Assembly (NCBI GenBank): GCA_020650975.1
Contig: JAIPMN010049243.1
Location: 1-30,043, forward strand
Origin: Apostichopus californicus
Lineage: Eukaryota; Echinodermata; Holothuroidea; Aspidochirotida; Stichopodidae
Reading direction: 5' to 3'
Length of the DNA stretch: 30,043 nt
The notes under the pieces were generated by a model. The model worked only from the letters and a program-made list of their open reading frames with translations, was not told where the DNA came from and searched no databases. Position 1 is the stretch's first letter, and every line of letters starts with the position of its first letter. Position numbers and translations under genes: made by a program. This document shows positions 28,119-30,043 of this stretch, in pieces.

Positions 28119-29010
28119 AGATTGGATGTGTCCAGTGGCATAGAGCTCAGTACTGTTATTAGTGTTGTGGCAGCTTACTTTAAAGCAATTTAAGTCGCTT
28201 AGATAATAATCCAGGGTTTGAGGTTTACAATACAATTGCTGTCATTTTACAAAGGGATGGATGTATTCAATCGCAGCAGAAAACTATATACTGTTATTGG
28301 AAGCAATTTGTTAATTTGGATTTTTTTTTCTGAACTTCCTCATGTTTTGATAAGTGATGTCACATCTCACATCATATCATGAAAGACAGAAATTATTGTT
28401 AAATTATTAGCTGCCACATTTCATGGATTAGTAAATATTCAGTAAACATTGTCTAAGTGCTGAAGGTGTTTAGGTCAAGGGTTTTGCCTAATTGGTTTCA
28501 CTTTTGATTGCGCTCAGCTGTGATTACCAATTTAAAAAGCTATCCGCTTCTTTAAACCATGTTTTTGTGAGAAAGTGTCAAAAAAAAAAAAAAATATGAC
28601 AAACTTTTGACTCTTGCTATGACCATGTTTTCTGAAAAATTCAAAATGTGTGGACAAAATAAATGTGAAGTGTACTTAAAAGATTTAAGAGATCATATTT
28701 TGCATATAGATTCTGTTATCCACCATTCAACTTATTATGCATTTCTAGGTCATTTTGACCATTAAAAGAAGCAATGCTGACATGTGTTGTTAAGAAGTTT
28801 CTAAATGCAATTATAAAAATCCTTGTTGACACCTGTCTGTGTGAAGCATTGCAAGCTTATCATATTGATTATGCACATTGTAGGTGTGATATAACTCAGT
28901 ATGCAAATAAGGGGGGTTGAATTGCACACTTTTTTTAAAGAAAAATCCTCTAAGGTAGGGACACTAAACAACATGATGGACTCAACCAATCAACTGGATA
29001 ACGTTTCATA
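28119..29010. other. 3' flanking DNA, nothing recognised
   Basis: AT-rich non-coding DNA with an A run (28580-28593) and an AATAAA at 28658. Confidence 0.55.
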
Positions 29011-29019
29011 CTATTATGC

Positions 29020-29157
29020 TCAAGTGTGCACAATTCAAACGCATCACTACTCTGAAGTTCTCGGTCACTACATTGCACCATATCAACACATCCTGGGGGT
29101 ATCTCATAGCCTCTATCCGGCACACCGAACTATATTTACAAGTTACCTCACGTGAGT
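29020..29157 (-). repeat. SINE body fragment, reversed
   Basis: The minus-strand match to SINE copy 1 (about 5525-5640) is recognisable by AAGTGTGCACAATTCAAAC and ATATTTACAAGTTACCTC. It is truncated where the next SINE starts. Confidence 0.65.
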
Positions 29158-29164
29158 ACGTGAC

Positions 29165-29490
29165 CCCGTATGTGAGCGTGGTGGCAAATTGGCTAAGGCG
29201 TCGGACTCGTGATCCAAGGTTCGAGGTTCGATTCCTGCCTAAGTTCATTTTGTTGTGTCCTTGGGCAAGATGCTTTATCTCACTTGCCTCTCTCCACCCA
29301 GGGGTTTAATGGGTAACCTGTCAGGTAACTTGTCATTGGGCGCAGTATATAACTGCTGCCGACTGGAGGGATTGTCTCTGGGACAGGTTATCATTGACCA
29401 TGGGGTAATATAACGTCTGTAAAGCGCTTTGAGACCTATCGCTGGTATAAAACGATATATAAAAAGCAAAAATTACTATTATCATTATTA
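29165..29490 (+). repeat. tRNA-derived SINE, copy 2
   Basis: Box A-like TGGCAAATTGG (29182-29192) and exact box B GGTTCGATTCC (29225-29235). These are followed by GTGTCCTTGGGCAAGATGCT, CACCCAGG, GGTTATCATTGACCATGGGG, TGTAAAGCGCTTTGAGACCT and an (ATT)n tail near 29474-29490. It is the same family as the copy at 5388 and better preserved at the 3' end. Confidence 0.85.
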
Positions 29491-29605
29491 TGTGCACCTG
29501 GGTGAAGAGAAGCAATTGAGCTGAATCCCTGGCCCAGTTATGATCTAGCCATGACTCAAACCTGCTCTCCTCAGATCGCAACACCAACGCCGTTATCTCT
29601 TGACA
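29491..29605 (-). repeat. tRNA-derived SINE fragment, reversed
   Basis: On the minus strand: CGGCGTTGG (box A region near 29584-29595), GGTTTGAGTCATGG (box B region near 29549-29562), and TTCTCTTCACCCAGGTGCAC running into copy 2's tail. It lies tail to tail with copy 2. Confidence 0.6.
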
Positions 29606-30043
29606 ACAGCTGTCTGTAAACTATATATATCGAGCTATGAACAAAAACGACCATCACTGTGGTGCTCAGACCGTCTGACAATCTTATTTTGTGTAAAAGT
29701 AAGATTGCCTGACGTTACGATCCTAGCAGGATCTTCTTCAAAGGCTAAATGACAAGTAACAGTAACAGAAGGGACAAAAACACGCACAGCATACATACAG
29801 GTTAATGAGTAGGGTGAACACAATGAGATAGATGTAAGGGGATAAGTAGACAAGGGATGGAGAGAAGAAAGAAAGAAACCAACAGGGGAAGAGGAGAGGT
29901 AGAAGATAAACAGTAGACGGACAAAGAGGATTAAGGGAAGGGGGTAGGGAATAAACTGGAGGACAAAGACAGAAAGGTGTGGAGAAAAATGGTGGAAGAG
30001 AGCTATGAGAAGAGGAGTGATGGTGGGGGGGGGGGGGACAAGG
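29606..30043. other. Window end, purine-rich non-coding DNA
   Basis: From about 29850 the sequence is GA-rich (GAGAAGAAAGAAAGAAA, GGGGAAGAGGAGAGG) and ends in a G run at 30024-30037. No gene seen. Confidence 0.55.

Noticed and set aside
28901..29309. Overlapping small open frames near the 3' end
   Set aside because: They lie across SINE copies in both orientations and carry no protein signature.

Overview
The window is eukaryotic nuclear DNA from an invertebrate deuterostome, most likely an echinoderm. The evidence is a single multi-exon gene with GT/AG introns spread over about 19 kb. Its AT-rich introns are full of tRNA-derived SINEs, LINE tails, MITEs and minisatellites, and the AGGCCTA word is frequent. 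The species assignment is inference. There is a 10-base assembly gap (N) at 19869-19878. No bacterial, operon, CRISPR or viral features were found.

The one confident gene lies on the + strand: an oxysterol-binding-protein-related protein of the ORP10/ORP11 type. I can trace 17 exons (8437 to 27466) whose reading phases all join. They give about 669 residues: an N-terminal PH domain (exons 1-4), a linker with an acidic stretch (exons 5-9), and a complete lipid-exchange (ORD) domain (exons 9-17) with the EQVSHHPP signature. The stop is at 27464-27466, and a likely poly(A) signal lies 110 bp further on.

Layout. 1-8436: upstream DNA with a candidate orphan terminal exon, a fold-back element, a LINE tail, a TTAA-flanked hairpin MITE, a SINE and tandem repeats. 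8437-27466: the ORP gene. Its introns hold five minisatellite arrays, four copies of one 163-bp MITE family, several TTAA-type elements, two LINE reverse-transcriptase tails, and two decayed duplicated exon fragments. 27467-30043: 3' end of the gene, a 24-bp minisatellite, and a head/tail cluster of SINE copies.

The most notable observations are the tandem partial duplications of exon 7 and exon 14 inside this gene. The first copy of exon 7 keeps a good acceptor but leads to a stop (a potential poison splice site). The second copy of exon 14 is shifted by one inserted base but keeps a donor. Also notable are an insertion with an exact 8-bp target duplication nested in a TTAA element, where the empty site can be read from two sister copies, and two arrays of the same ~43-bp monomer flanking exons 9-10. 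I did not find a clearly new biological system.
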